From the NCBI GenBank assembly GCA_017889725.1, contig JAGGAE010000001.1, positions 1 to 46,691 on the forward strand: DNA of 46,691 bases, in the 5' to 3' direction. A program made the position numbers and the translations under genes. Positions 1 to 7,512 of the stretch are shown in pieces. The notes under the pieces were generated by a model, which was not told the origin of the DNA, made no database searches, and was given only the letters and a program-made list of their open reading frames with translations. The DNA is from Bacillota bacterium. Its GTDB lineage: Bacteria; Bacillota; Negativicutes; Sporomusales; CTSoil-080. How positions within the stretch are numbered: position 1 is the stretch's first letter; each line of letters starts with the position of its first letter.

Positions 1-372
1 TACTATATGAATTGCCGAAGTAAAGGGAGATGGAATGGCAGCATAATAAGCAAACGAACTAATATCTCCACTCCCCAGAAATTAAGAAATTTGAGGAACC
101 TTTTGCCCGCCCTTAACAATGGTGGCTGGCATTTTTCATACTTGGGAGGGATTGAAAAGATATTGTTAAAACTAGATTCTATCGTTGAGGGACCGGTTGA
201 TATGTATACTCCGGAACATATAAAGCAATGTATAACGAATGGCCTAGATATCTACGGACGTAAGGGTGCGCAGTTTGAATATGAATTTATCAATATTGAT
301 CAGACTTTCCCTTCCTATACCAATACCTTTCTTAAAAAATACCCTCAGTTTTATTTGGATAAAAGCAGCTAA
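1..372 (+). CDS. Glycosyltransferase family 17 (C-terminal part, cut by window edge)
   Basis: The frame is open from base 1, so the gene starts outside the window and only about the last 123 of the usual ~290 residues are present. It reads from YYMNCRSKGRW through GGWHFSYLGG (near residue 42), the conserved C-terminal block of the GT17 family (N-acetylglucosaminyltransferase III-like), followed by the family's usual tail with a DIYGR stretch and an aspartate-rich INIDQTFP segment. Bacterial GT17 proteins are cytoplasmic enzymes thought to add sugars to surface glycans or glycoproteins; donor and acceptor cannot be read here. The gene ends before a strong terminator and is followed by other glycosyltransferase genes, which suits a surface-glycan island. 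The ATG at position 7 is internal to the family domain and is not the true start. Confidence 0.8.
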   Translation, partial: YYMNCRSKGRWNGSIISKRTNISTPQKLRNLRNLLPALNNGGWHFSYLGGIEKILLKLDSIVEGPVDMYTPEHIKQCITNGLDIYGRKGAQFEYEFINIDQTFPSYTNTFLKKYPQFYLDKSS

Positions 373-451
373 AGTGATGTTTTATAACAAGAAGCATTAG
401 GCGTTATAGAAGGAGCATCATAAGCAAATAAAATAGAAAACGCGGGAAAGC

Positions 452-496
452 AAAAAGTTAAGCCAGGACAATTTTTGTCAAAGGCTTAACTTTTTT
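452..496. terminator. Bidirectional Rho-independent terminator
   Basis: A perfect 13-bp inverted repeat (AAAAAGTTAAGCC at 452-464, GGCTTAACTTTTT from 483) is flanked by an A run on the left and a T run on the right. It can stop transcription of the GT17 gene from the left and of the leftward gene ending at 529 from the right. Confidence 0.85.
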
Positions 497-528
497 GATT
501 GATAGTATTTAATTTGCGGGTATGTCAT

Positions 529-1242
529 TTAATTTTTAGGAAAGTCTTTATGAATGTAACTTATATATTTATGAGTCAGTCTATAAAAATGATGATTTCT
601 CATCCAGGAGTCAACTCTTTTTTCAAAAGTATTTCCTCCATATAGCGGATATCTTTCAGAGATGATATTTTTTTCATTATAGATAGGTGCACGAAATTGA
701 TCTGCTTCAATTAAATAACACTGGTCGGAGAAGCCATAGCTAATATAAAAATCTTCGAGTTCATATAAGGATTCTTCTTTTGCCTCTAAGTAACGATGAT
801 TCCAGGTTGGATTAGCCACTTTTAAGATTTCGGAACAATTTAATTTCTTTATGGCGGATTCGATCCAGTTAAACGGCTTTGCTAGCATGGAGTCGCCGGT
901 GAAACCAAGCAAATAAGGGGTCGGGCAAAGATAGATAGCTGCTAAATGCTGAATAGAATAGTACAATCCGCCATCAAAGCTGTTCTCTTCAATTTCGAAA
1001 AAATTTAAAGCTTCTTTTTGATAATCTTGCACAAAAATATAATTAGTTATAATACCGGATGCCATATATTTTTTGGCATACTCTTCGACTTCATTTCTGC
1101 TGGTTATGTTATTAATATAGAGAATTTTATGGGTAAACGGATAATTATTATAGTGAATCATCTGTTCAAGCCGATTTGTTTTTAATAGAAATTCCCAATC
1201 CTTCTCATAGCAACTGGTCGAAAAGGTAACTTCCGGTTGCAA
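529..1242 (-). CDS. Unassigned protein of the glycosyltransferase island (possible GT-A fold)
   Basis: A 237-residue soluble protein without signal peptide or membrane segment. I chose the TTG start at 1242 because AGGAGG lies 8 nt upstream; an ATG at 1272 would add ten residues but has no good ribosome binding site. The N-terminus (VTFSTSCYEKDWEFLL) followed by KILYINNI and, near the middle, YLLGFTGDSM is reminiscent of glycosyltransferase-like proteins found in bacterial glycan clusters, with GDS a possible counterpart of a DxD-like motif. That assignment is an inference; no catalytic motif is certain. It is the only leftward gene in the island and converges with the GT17 gene on a shared terminator. 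It could also be an accessory or nucleotide-sugar-binding protein. Confidence 0.6.
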   Translation of the reverse strand: MQPEVTFSTSCYEKDWEFLLKTNRLEQMIHYNNYPFTHKILYINNITSRNEVEEYAKKYMASGIITNYIFVQDYQKEALNFFEIEENSFDGGLYYSIQHLAAIYLCPTPYLLGFTGDSMLAKPFNWIESAIKKLNCSEILKVANPTWNHRYLEAKEESLYELEDFYISYGFSDQCYLIEADQFRAPIYNEKNIISERYPLYGGNTFEKRVDSWMRNHHFYRLTHKYISYIHKDFPKN

Positions 1243-1324
1243 TTTTACAACCTCCTGACCAATTTCCTGCATCTTCTTAATAGAATATGCAATTGTTGTA
1301 TCTGGTGTGCAAGAGTGAGAAAGG

Positions 1325-1352
1325 ACGTTCTAATATCAAGCAACATAGTATG
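1325..1352 (+). promoter_or_regulatory. Sigma-K-like promoter candidate for the first GT2-TPR gene
   Basis: AC at 1325-1326, a 17-nt spacer, then CATAGTATG at 1344-1352. The mother-cell sigma-K consensus is AC, 16-17 nt, CATAnnnTA; the last position differs (TG for TA). The same arrangement recurs at 3449 and 4786 in front of other units of this island. Confidence 0.35.
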
Positions 1353-1398
1353 GAAAGAGGTGTGTTATAAATACGGATAAATGAAAAGGGGAGGAGCT

Positions 1399-3423
1399 AT
1401 GGCTGCAACAATCAGTTTGTGTATGATTACCTTAAATGAAGAGAAAAACCTGCGCCGTTGTCTGGAGAGTGTTCGCGGGGGGGTAGATGAAATTATAATT
1501 GTGGATACCGGCTCTACGGATGCCACTTGCCAGATTGCCCGGGAATATGGGGCGGTGGTACAGTTCTATACGTGGAACGATAGTTTTAGCGACGCCCGGA
1601 ATGTCTCGCTGGAATTAGCGTCCGGTGACTGGATACTTTTTTTGGATGCTGACGAAGAACTTAGTAAAGACAGTGTTCCGGTGCTTAGGAAAATTGTCGA
1701 AGATCCTACTGTGGAGGGCTATTTTCTAACCATTATGAATTATGTGGGGGATGAAGGGAGCGGGAACCAGTCGCCGGACGCCGTGTTCCGGCTGTTTCGC
1801 AATCGACCGGACTACCGATTTAGCGGAGCGGTGCATGAACATGTTATTGGCAGCATTTTAAAGAAAAATAGTCAGCCACAGTTTCGGTTTGACGAAGGGC
1901 TTATCCTCTTTCATTACGGTTACCTAAATAATCAGATGGAAGAGAAGGATAAAGGCCACCGTAATCTTAGGTTGATTGAGCGTGGAGTTGAGGCTGAACC
2001 CGACAATGTGATGATGCAGTATTATTACGGAACTGAACTGTATCGTTTTGGAGAGTATGCTAAGGCTGCCGCTCAGTTTGTTAAGGCCGCGGAAGGTAAT
2101 GCGATACACGTAGACCATCTGCCCAAATTGCTGCGAAATCTTGTACTGGCCTATTACCAAGGACATTGTCCCGACCAGGCGCTGGAAACAATAGAAAAAA
2201 GTCTTAAAAAATTTCCGGAATTCGCCGATCTTTACTATCTTCAAGGGTCTATTTATTATGATGGTCAGGACTATGGGCGGGCCTACGCCGCTTTTCAACA
2301 AGCGTTAGCGACGCCTAAACAGCCTGTATATTATGCTTCTCTGCCTGGAACCAGGGGGTTTCGCACTTATTATTGTTTAGGACGGCTGGCTCAGAAGTAC
2401 GGCAATAAGGAAGAGGCTCGCAAGTACTACAGCCTTAGTCTCAAGGATAATCCTAAGTTTACCATCGCGCTGGAAGCGCTCATACCCTTGTTGGAGCCGC
2501 GTACAGATGTTGCTCATGCTCGCGCTGTGCTGGACGATTTTCCACAGGACCGTTTGCTAATAGCCGGCCTGTTGATGCGGCAGCAGGCCTCGAAACTGGC
2601 GTTGGAATATCTCGACAAAAGCGTATCGGAAGAACACTTGCTTGACGGGTTATTGCTGCAGAAGGCCGTTTGCCTGATTCAAGAGCGGCATTTGCTGGAA
2701 GCACTGCAGCTCTTAGAAAGGTTTAGTACAGAAGATCCGCAATACCCAACAGTAAAACTCAATAGGTTATTATGTTATTGGCTGCAGGACGATGATGCAA
2801 AGGCCTGCCTGCTGGCGGAGGAACTTATTAATATGGGGTCATCCTCGAATGAGGGGGTGGTCATACGCCTTGTTCGGGATAGGATAAGCAATGCTTCCAG
2901 TAGTCAGCTGGTGTTACCATTAGACGCCTCAGGTACAGCTTTGCTTATGGATTTAGTGGTGCGGTTTATGGACCTTGGGGAATGGGAGAAGGTGGAGGCA
3001 TTGTTGACAGGAGTAAGCGAAGGATGGCGAATTAACCATAGTTTAGAATTAGGGCGCTTATGTTATCACCTGGATAATGACGAAATGGCGGAACGGTATC
3101 TTAAGCAGCATTTAGCAACGCAAAAAAGTGCGGAGGCTTATTATTTATTGGGGGAAATTAAGTCAAGAAGCGGAAAACTGCTGGAAGCCGGTGAGTTTTA
3201 TCAGCAGGTCGTCCGCCTTGAACCCAAGGAACCGCTCTCCTATGTGCGACTTAAAACAATCTATGAAAAGCTGCACCAAACGGCATTGGAGCAACCGTCA
3301 GAACCAAGTTTACCAAGTTTCTGTGCCGCCGCTGCCGATTCCTTTGCCGCTAAGGCAAACCAGGTTGTGGCTATGCTGGATGAGTGTAATTTCCTCGCAC
3401 GAAGTCTTTATGTAGCACTGTAA
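1399..3423 (+). CDS. GT2 glycosyltransferase with C-terminal TPR repeats (SunS-like)
   Basis: A 674-residue cytoplasmic protein. Residues 1-220 are a GT-A glycosyltransferase family 2 domain with the nucleotide-sugar motif VDTGST (about 35-40) and the metal-binding DAD (83-85). The rest is a long helical region with several TPR-like repeats (for example YYLQGSIYYDGQDYGRAYAAF and YLLGEIKSRSGKLLEAGEFY), probably used to bind a protein acceptor. Family members include SunS, which glycosylates a peptide, and Clostridium enzymes that modify flagellin or spore glycoproteins. The ATG at 1399 is preferred over 1381 because GGGGAGGAG ends two bases before it, while the upstream ATG has no ribosome binding site. 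It is a close paralogue of the gene at 4852. The 95-residue Ser/Thr-rich protein downstream is a candidate acceptor. Confidence 0.85.
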   Translation: MAATISLCMITLNEEKNLRRCLESVRGGVDEIIIVDTGSTDATCQIAREYGAVVQFYTWNDSFSDARNVSLELASGDWILFLDADEELSKDSVPVLRKIVEDPTVEGYFLTIMNYVGDEGSGNQSPDAVFRLFRNRPDYRFSGAVHEHVIGSILKKNSQPQFRFDEGLILFHYGYLNNQMEEKDKGHRNLRLIERGVEAEPDNVMMQYYYGTELYRFGEYAKAAAQFVKAAEGNAIHVDHLPKLLRNLVLAYYQGHCPDQALETIEKSLKKFPEFADLYYLQGSIYYDGQDYGRAYAAFQQALATPKQPVYYASLPGTRGFRTYYCLGRLAQKYGNKEEARKYYSLSLKDNPKFTIALEALIPLLEPRTDVAHARAVLDDFPQDRLLIAGLLMRQQASKLALEYLDKSVSEEHLLDGLLLQKAVCLIQERHLLEALQLLERFSTEDPQYPTVKLNRLLCYWLQDDDAKACLLAEELINMGSSSNEGVVIRLVRDRISNASSSQLVLPLDASGTALLMDLVVRFMDLGEWEKVEALLTGVSEGWRINHSLELGRLCYHLDNDEMAERYLKQHLATQKSAEAYYLLGEIKSRSGKLLEAGEFYQQVVRLEPKEPLSYVRLKTIYEKLHQTALEQPSEPSLPSFCAAAADSFAAKANQVVAMLDECNFLARSLYVAL

Positions 3424-3448
3424 TTCAGAAGATGTTGATGTAACAGTA

Positions 3449-3475
3449 ACAGATTATTATTAACAACATACTATG
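3449..3475 (+). promoter_or_regulatory. Sigma-K-like promoter candidate for the Ser/Thr-rich protein
   Basis: AC at 3449-3450, a 16-nt spacer and CATACTATG at 3467-3475, about 120 bp before the TTG start at 3596. It shares its -10-like core (CATA, three bases, TG) and spacing with the sites at 1325 and 4786. Confidence 0.35.
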
Positions 3476-3595
3476 TAATATAAGGCTCCATTAAATTGAC
3501 GGTTCTAAATAGGTATTGGGTAGTATTTTTGGATGTTCAAAAACTGAAAAGTATGTAGTACAGGGGCCTTAGTAAATAATAGGAGGAAATAAAAA

Positions 3596-3883
3596 TTGGC
3601 TACTTTAAACTATGAACCTGTGACTCTAACTGGTGCTAGTGCTACCGATACTTCCGTTGCCGTTGTATTCAGCGCATCTACCACTATCAGCAAAACCACG
3701 TATCTGAGTATGTTTTATGATGCTGCGAGCCAAACGAGTAGTGGCGTTAGCACGTATTTTACCCAATCCTTCACTTCATTGCCACTTGGGAGTACAACGA
3801 GTGAGTCTCTGGCTGTTATTTTGGGTACCAGTGTTTCTTATGACAGTACCTTTCTTACTGTAGGTGTAGGATTTGCGGGATAA
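3596..3883 (+). CDS. Small Ser/Thr-rich low-charge protein, candidate glycosylation acceptor
   Basis: A 95-residue protein that I do not recognise. It starts at TTG with AGGAGG 9 nt upstream. Serine plus threonine make up 36 of 95 residues; there are only six charged residues, of which one is basic, and no Cys, His, Arg or Trp. The pattern of short alternating hydrophobic and Ser/Thr segments ending in VGVGFAG suggests a beta-rich structural protein. There is no signal peptide, which argues against ordinary secretion but fits assembly from the mother-cell cytoplasm onto a spore surface. It lies between two SunS-like glycosyltransferases, so O-linked glycosylation of its Ser/Thr residues is a reasonable inference. 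Lack of cysteine rules out SunS-type S-glycosylation. Confidence 0.7.
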   Translation: MATLNYEPVTLTGASATDTSVAVVFSASTTISKTTYLSMFYDAASQTSSGVSTYFTQSFTSLPLGSTTSESLAVILGTSVSYDSTFLTVGVGFAG

Positions 3884-4036
3884 CCGTCCCGGAGGGGTTG
3901 GAATGCTAGTTCCAAACTCTCTTACATACTGTGAGTGAAGGCTTTATTCCGGTTTTTTGCCCAGTAAAGAGTAAAGAGCTTAAGAATTCTGCCTAGCCAT
4001 AAGTATTTTAAAGCTGCTAAAGAGGAGTATTACGAT

Positions 4037-4642
4037 ATGGCCGTCATCAACATTCCGGCAAGTAAAAGTTTAACCTTGGCAAGTAAAATCCCAAATGGGA
4101 ATATAAAAGAGGATAAGATAATTGTTGGGAGAGAGGGTAAATGTAATTATTTAAGCTATCTTTATTTTGACCTCACTTCCATTCCGGGTAGTGTGGTGGA
4201 GTTGTTATCTGCCACCTTGGTATTATTTAAAACTGCGGATTTTCTTACAGCGCCAACTCCGGTGTTCTCGATATACCCGTTGTTAAAGCAATTCAGTTCC
4301 TATACAACTTATAACAATGAATGTCCGATAGACTTAGAGCCATCTCTGAAATGCGACTTTTTACCCTTTACTCATAATGTCGCCATAGAGATAGATGTAA
4401 CAAATATAGTAAACAGGTGGAACTGCAACAGATTGGCAAATCGGGGTATTGTGATAAAAGAGAGCTATGCCAAGCCTTACCAAACAGGACATACCTCTTT
4501 TGGATCCGCCTATAATAAAGATAATATGCTGATCCCCTTTCTACGAGTAAAAGTTAAAGAAATTTGGTGGTGGTTATTACCCCCGAATTTAACGTATACA
4601 ACCCGAGTTATACCGCCTGGCAGGGCTGGGGAAAAAGCGTAG
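4037..4642 (+). CDS. DNRLRE-domain surface protein
   Basis: A 201-residue protein with a GAGGAG ribosome binding site before the ATG. It matches the DNRLRE domain pattern: YLSYLYFDLTSIPG near residue 38, a central YPLLKQFSSYTTYNNECPID segment, EIDVTNIVNRW near 120 and NRGIVIKE near 138. This beta-sandwich domain is found in carbohydrate-binding and surface proteins. No signal peptide is visible. The last ~27 residues (after KVKEI) are atypical, including WWW; the -1 frame from 4558 to 4671 reads a more natural 37-codon tail (ITPEFNVYNPSYTAWQGWGK and onward), so a one-base indel near 4550-4560 is possible and the true end may be 4671. It lies between the small Ser/Thr-rich protein and the second glycosyltransferase and may be part of the same surface layer. 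Confidence 0.7.
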   Translation: MAVINIPASKSLTLASKIPNGNIKEDKIIVGREGKCNYLSYLYFDLTSIPGSVVELLSATLVLFKTADFLTAPTPVFSIYPLLKQFSSYTTYNNECPIDLEPSLKCDFLPFTHNVAIEIDVTNIVNRWNCNRLANRGIVIKESYAKPYQTGHTSFGSAYNKDNMLIPFLRVKVKEIWWWLLPPNLTYTTRVIPPGRAGEKA

Positions 4643-4646
4643 CACG

Positions 4647-4712
4647 TGCCGGAGTAAAAGCAGGAAACTAAATTGTTTTCTGCTAAGTTACTTGCCGGCA
4701 TTTTTTATTCCT
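4647..4712 (+). terminator. Terminator after the DNRLRE gene
   Basis: An interrupted stem pairs TGCCGG at 4647 with CCGGCA near 4694-4700, and an inner stem pairs AGCAG-G-AAAC with GTTTTCTGCT around TAAATT. A T6 run follows. It overlaps the alternative -1-frame tail of the preceding gene. Confidence 0.65.
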
Positions 4713-4785
4713 AAATGAGCCGCTGAGATTTCCTTGCGATGTTACATTCTTTCATCGCCTGTATAGTAGCTCCAAAGAGCGTAGC

Positions 4786-4813
4786 ACCTAGGTTAACTGG
4801 TTTTCATATATTG
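4786..4813 (+). promoter_or_regulatory. Sigma-K-like promoter candidate for the second GT2-TPR gene
   Basis: AC at 4786-4787, a 17-nt spacer and CATATATTG at 4805-4813, 39 bp before the ATG at 4852. It is the third copy of the arrangement also seen at 1325 and 3449. Confidence 0.35.
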
Positions 4814-4851
4814 TATAAGGTTTGAACATTTTTGTAGCGGGGTATCGAGAT

Positions 4852-6843
4852 ATGAAAGTCAGTTTGTGCATGATTGTTAAGGATGAAGGGAAAAATTTAC
4901 GGCGCTGTCTCCAAAGTGTAAGCACAGTGGTGGATGAGATAATTATTGTCGATACCGGGTCGACGGATAATACGTGTGAAATCGCCCGGGAATTTGGGGC
5001 GCTTGTAGAGCACTTCGTTTGGACGGATAGCTTTGGTGATGCGCGTAATCGTTCCTTGGAGCTGGCAACGGGAGATTGGGTACTAGTGCTAGATGCGGAT
5101 GAAGAATTAATACTAGAGACTGCAGACATAATGCGTCGTTTAACCGAGAATCAACGGGTAAGTGGTTATTTTTTACGAATGGAAAGCTTTGTAGGCGGCA
5201 ATGGGGTAACGGAAGTGGTGCCGGACCTTGTGTTCCGTCTGTTTAAAAACCGGACTGAACACCGTTTTTATGGTGCCATCCATGAACAGATTGCCGATGT
5301 TATATTGCAGCATAACCAGGAGGCTCAGTTTGGTATTGCGGAAGATATGGTGATACGGCACTACGGATTTCTCGAGGAGCAAATTATTGCAAAAGACAAA
5401 AAAAAACGCAATTTGCGTTTAGTCCAAGAGCATATTCAAAAGAACCCGGACGATCAATTGCTGCGTTATCATTACGGAGTAGAGCTATACCGAGTGGGAA
5501 AGTATGAACAGGCTGCCACTGAGTTTATTAAAGCGGCGGACAGCGTAGATAGAAGAATTAGTTATTTACCCAAGTTGGTACGCTATGTTGTAATTTGTTA
5601 TTATAATGAGAAAAAGTATGATGTTGCGCTGAACGCTGTCAAACAGGGCTTGGAGTGGTTTCCCACATATGCTGATCTCTACTATTACCAGGGTGCAATT
5701 TGCTTTGAACAGAAGAAATATGATTTGGCTTATGCCTCATTTAGTAAGGCGGTAAGCATGCCGGAGCAGCCGACGTATTATGCTTCACTCAGAGGGATCA
5801 AAGGATTTCTGGCGTATTACCATTTAGGCCAGATTGCGGAATTGTTTTCTAATCAGGAAGAGGCGCTGGAAAACTATATTTTGTCGTTACGAGACAATGC
5901 TGCCTTTACTGCCTCATTGGATTGTATTTGCCGCATACTTGAGCCTCGCACGGATGCTGTCTACGCTAAACAGGTGCTGGAAAAAATCTGTGAGTTTAGT
6001 ACCCCAGCGGCCAATATTTATGTGGCCGAGCTTTTAATGAAATACTCCGCCTATTCCCTGGCCTATGAGTACTTAGAAATTGCGGCCAATGGTCTGAAAG
6101 AAGAAACTGCGACCTTGAAAATGAACAAGGCCGTGTGCTTAATGCAACAACGGCAATTTGTTGAGGCGATGGGTAAGCTGGAGGAAGTTCCGCTCACCGA
6201 AGAGCTTTATATAGTTGCCATGTTAAATAAGCTATATTGTTTGTGGCTGCAAGGGTGTTGGCAAGAGGTATGGCAAGTGGAAAGAGAGATAACCGCTCAG
6301 CTGTTGTCGGAAGACCAGGTTAGTATGGTGGAGATTCTGGCGCATGATTTATCTAGCCCTAATTTATTAAAAGTACAATTAGGAGAAGAAGGAACTTCGA
6401 TGCTATTGGACTTCTATAAGCGAACCGTTGTATTGGGGGAGGGGGAACGGGCCGCCACTTTGCTTGCCGGAGTCACGCCGGAAGTTTTAAAGGAATTGAG
6501 GTTGCCTGCTGCTGAAATTTGTTTTACTTGTGGCAATATGGAGTTGGCCGAAGGGTATATAAATGGGTATCTTACTGAAAACAGCCAAAATGAGGCGGCT
6601 TACTTCCTTTTGGCACAAGTAAAGGAACGACAGGGATTGTATGAGGAGGCGCGGGATAGTTATAGACGGGCAATGCGTCTCGACCCTGATAACCCGAAGT
6701 CGTATATTGGCTTAGCAAAACTATATGATACAATGCGGCAAGAGGTTGTCCGACAGGCTACGGAAAAATATCAGGCTGCGTCTGCTTTGCTCGCTGGGCT
6801 GGGGGTAACTTCTGAAGTTAATGCGCAGGAACAGGCTAAATAG
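4852..6843 (+). CDS. GT2 glycosyltransferase with C-terminal TPR repeats (paralogue)
   Basis: A 663-residue paralogue of the protein at 1399, colinear over its whole length. The GT2 domain begins at MKVSLCMIVKDE and carries VDTGST (33-38) and DADEEL (81-86). TPR-like helices fill the remainder and end with YFLLAQVKERQGLYEEARDS and a LDPDNPKSYIGLAKLY repeat. The ATG at 4852 is chosen because homologues begin there; a TTG at 4822 would have its weak purine run almost touching the start. It is presumed to transfer a sugar to a protein acceptor in the cytoplasm. Two divergent copies flanking the small Ser/Thr-rich and DNRLRE proteins could act in sequence or on different acceptors. A clean terminator closes the island. 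Confidence 0.85.
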   Translation: MKVSLCMIVKDEGKNLRRCLQSVSTVVDEIIIVDTGSTDNTCEIAREFGALVEHFVWTDSFGDARNRSLELATGDWVLVLDADEELILETADIMRRLTENQRVSGYFLRMESFVGGNGVTEVVPDLVFRLFKNRTEHRFYGAIHEQIADVILQHNQEAQFGIAEDMVIRHYGFLEEQIIAKDKKKRNLRLVQEHIQKNPDDQLLRYHYGVELYRVGKYEQAATEFIKAADSVDRRISYLPKLVRYVVICYYNEKKYDVALNAVKQGLEWFPTYADLYYYQGAICFEQKKYDLAYASFSKAVSMPEQPTYYASLRGIKGFLAYYHLGQIAELFSNQEEALENYILSLRDNAAFTASLDCICRILEPRTDAVYAKQVLEKICEFSTPAANIYVAELLMKYSAYSLAYEYLEIAANGLKEETATLKMNKAVCLMQQRQFVEAMGKLEEVPLTEELYIVAMLNKLYCLWLQGCWQEVWQVEREITAQLLSEDQVSMVEILAHDLSSPNLLKVQLGEEGTSMLLDFYKRTVVLGEGERAATLLAGVTPEVLKELRLPAAEICFTCGNMELAEGYINGYLTENSQNEAAYFLLAQVKERQGLYEEARDSYRRAMRLDPDNPKSYIGLAKLYDTMRQEVVRQATEKYQAASALLAGLGVTSEVNAQEQAK

Positions 6844-6884
6844 AAAACCGGCTTTACAAGTTACTCTTGCAAAGCCGGTTTTTT
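6844..6884. terminator. Bidirectional terminator closing the island
   Basis: AAAACCGGCTTT and AAAGCCGGTTTT form a 12-bp perfect stem followed by a T run. It lies between the rightward glycosyltransferase gene and the leftward fchA gene and can serve both. Confidence 0.9.
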
Positions 6885-7512
6885 ACATCCTATTCCTTAC
6901 TGTCGTCACAGCCTGCTCCTTTAAGGTGTGGGCTTTTTCTATGAGGACCTCTTTTTCGGCGATGGTTTGGGTGATGTATGCCTGATCGGTTATGAGGGGG
7001 AGGTTAATGTCGACGCTGAGAAGTGCCGAGTGCAAAGCGGCTTCAGCAACGTAGGCGGCTACTCCGGCATCGCTGATAGCCATAGCGTTGCCAAGGGGCG
7101 CTAGTTCTGCGGTCAGTTCCAGTACTTTTACGCATATCCGGGCCACTTCCAAAGGAGTGTGACAGGCGCGTTTAAGAGCGGTTTCGAGAATTCCGTTGCG
7201 GTTGGCTTTTTCTTCGTCCGTATTTTTAGGCAAGCGATAGGCGTCCATGAGTTTGCCAAACACTGTCATGTCGCTTTCAACCAGAGTCTCAAGGGAGCTA
7301 ATGAGGGGCATAAGCTGGTCGGCAATAGCTTGGGCTTCGTCTTCCACCGCTTTGTATTTTTCTTTGCCGATAGTAAGATTGGCGACCATGGCGGCCATGG
7401 AAGCGCCTAGCGCGGCCACAACGGCGGAAATGCTGCCGCCTCCCGGCGTGGGGGCGCTGGAGCAGGCGGCGGCGAGTATTTCGCGCAAGCTTTTATCAAA
7501 AAATGCATTCAT
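6883..7512 (-). CDS. fchA: Methenyltetrahydrofolate cyclohydrolase / cyclodeaminase family protein
   Basis: A 209-residue all-helical protein of the FTCD_C family. The family signature APTPGGGSISAVVAALGASM lies near residue 20. Members hydrolyse 5,10-methenyl-THF to 10-formyl-THF or deaminate formimino-THF. The start ATG overlaps the folD stop codon (ATGA), so the two are translationally coupled and likely form one leftward operon. FolD also has cyclohydrolase activity, so the pair appears redundant; folD-fchA pairs occur in acetogens, where flux through the methyl branch of the Wood-Ljungdahl pathway is high. The cyclodeaminase alternative is less likely because no histidine-degradation gene is nearby. 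Confidence 0.88.
   Translation of the reverse strand: MNAFFDKSLREILAAACSSAPTPGGGSISAVVAALGASMAAMVANLTIGKEKYKAVEDEAQAIADQLMPLISSLETLVESDMTVFGKLMDAYRLPKNTDEEKANRNGILETALKRACHTPLEVARICVKVLELTAELAPLGNAMAISDAGVAAYVAEAALHSALLSVDINLPLITDQAYITQTIAEKEVLIEKAHTLKEQAVTTVRNRM

Noticed and set aside
4510-5129. Leftward open frames overlapping the DNRLRE and second glycosyltransferase genes
   Set aside because: Composition is low-complexity Ser-rich antisense sequence without ribosome binding sites.
1-6843. Glycocin (sublancin-like) biosynthetic cluster
   Set aside because: The GT2-TPR proteins resemble SunS, but the small protein has no cysteine and no leader, and no transporter or thiol oxidoreductase gene is present.
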